This document shows, piece by piece, positions 5,183 through 5,836 of a stretch of DNA of 5,836 nt. Every line of letters begins with the position of its first letter. Position 1 is the first letter of the stretch. Position numbers and translations under genes: made by a program. The DNA is taken from contig JALFGI010000233.1 of the NCBI GenBank assembly GCA_022777455.1, positions 1 through 5,836 of the forward strand, given 5' to 3'. The notes beneath the pieces were generated by a model that saw only the letters and a list, made by a program, of their open reading frames with translations, ran no database searches and was not told where the DNA came from. The DNA comes from Clostridiales bacterium. GTDB taxonomy: Bacteria > Bacillota_A > Clostridia > Oscillospirales > Oscillospiraceae.

Positions 5183-5836
5183 TTATCCCTTCACGGCACC
5201 TGCCATAATGCCATTGTCAAAATACTTCTGGAAGAAGGGATACAGGATCATCAGGGGAACGCTGGAGATGATAATGGTGGCGTACTTCAGCAGCTCTGCC
5301 AGCTGCGCCCGGGCTGCGGTACTCTGCATATCGGAAACCATGCCGGGTTCCGGCTGGCTCTGAATCAGAATGGCCCGCAGCACCAGCTGCAAAGGCTGCT
5401 TCGCTGCGTCGTTCAGGTAGATCATGGCGTCAAAGTAGCTGTTCCACATACCCACAAACTGCCACATGGCAATGGTGGCGATGATGGGCATACACAGGGG
5501 CAGCAGGATTTTGAAGAAGTAGACCATTTCGGAAGCACCGTCGATCTCGGCGGCCTCCTGCATATCATGGGGAATGCCCGTGTAGTAGGTGCGGGCAATA
5601 ATCATGTTCCAAACGCTGAACGCGCCGGGAATCAGAATGGCCCAGATGGTGTCCAGCATTCCCAGATTGCTGATGAGCAGGTAGGTGGGAATCAGACCGC
5701 CGCCGAAGAACATGGTGATGACGAACATGACATTGAAGAAGCCCTTGCCCTTGAAGTCCGGGCGGGACATGGGGTAGGCTGCCAGCAGCGTCACCATGAC
5801 GGAAATGATGGTGAACAAAACAGAGTAGATCATGGC
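5183..5836 (-). CDS. Carbohydrate ABC transporter permease, LplC/YtcP-type, 5' end cut by window edge
   Basis: The frame is open to the right edge, giving 217 C-terminal residues. Family members are about 290-300 aa, so about 75-80 residues are missing, and the Met codon at 5833 is almost surely internal. Numbering from that Met, hydrophobic segments lie near 2-20, 32-53, 63-82, 113-137 and 184-201. The segment FFGGGLIPTYLL (42-53) and the C-terminal LYPFFQKYFDNGIMAGAVKG stretch are typical of LplC-type permeases. The cytoplasmic EAA loop that contacts the ATPase is present: EAAEIDGA (93-100), then ILLP (109-112). The protein forms half of the membrane channel; the partner permease is expected just upstream, outside the window. 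No ATPase gene is seen, which is common because this class often shares an MsmX-type ATPase encoded elsewhere. Confidence 0.92.
   Translation of the reverse strand, partial: AMIYSVLFTIISVMVTLLAAYPMSRPDFKGKGFFNVMFVITMFFGGGLIPTYLLISNLGMLDTIWAILIPGAFSVWNMIIARTYYTGIPHDMQEAAEIDGASEMVYFFKILLPLCMPIIATIAMWQFVGMWNSYFDAMIYLNDAAKQPLQLVLRAILIQSQPEPGMVSDMQSTAARAQLAELLKYATIIISSVPLMILYPFFQKYFDNGIMAGAVKG

Noticed and set aside
5831..5833. ATG at 5833 as the true permease start
   Set aside because: The frame is open to the window edge, the first membrane segment begins at once, and family members carry about 75-80 more N-terminal residues.
1..5836. tRNA or rRNA genes, CRISPR arrays, insertion sequences, riboswitches, catabolite-repression (cre) boxes
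   Set aside because: Reading both strands showed no repeat-spacer pattern, transposase, RNA gene fold or cre-like match. Nearly all bases are in the five genes, and the two gaps over 100 nt are described above.

Overview
The window looks like part of a sugar-uptake and sugar-breakdown operon from a bacterium, most likely a Clostridia-class Bacillota and possibly a gut Oscillospiraceae-like lineage. This rests on LplA/LplC-type transporter components, a lipoprotein signal, strong AGGAG-type ribosome binding sites, and G/C-rich third codon positions. The taxonomic call is inference, since the window holds no marker gene. Every supported gene lies on the minus strand, so transcription runs from high to low coordinates. 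Both edge genes are cut.

In order of transcription: (1) the 3' three-quarters of an LplC/YtcP-type ABC sugar permease (5836-5183); (2) a 554-residue lipoprotein solute-binding protein (5123-3459); (3) a 136-nt gap with three consecutive stem-loops; (4) a cytoplasmic GH32 beta-fructosidase (3322-1841, 493 aa from the start chosen here); (5) a PfkB-family sugar kinase, most likely a fructokinase (1837-866), starting 3 nt after the GH32 stop; (6) a 107-nt gap with a perfect 9-bp hairpin; (7) the first 252 residues of an amylosucrase/sucrose-hydrolase-like GH13 enzyme (758-1, running off the window).

The genes fit one pathway. The ABC transporter would import sucrose or short fructans without phosphorylating them. 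The GH32 enzyme would release fructose and glucose. The GH13_4-like enzyme would act on sucrose by moving its glucosyl unit to an alpha-glucan or to water, also freeing fructose. The kinase would turn the fructose from both routes into fructose 6-phosphate. The ATPase, the partner permease and any regulator are not in the window.

Nothing here is clearly a new biological system. The points most worth a second look are the pairing of two unrelated sucrose-cleaving enzyme families in one transcription unit, and the structured intergenic leaders, especially the three-hairpin spacer after the binding-protein gene.
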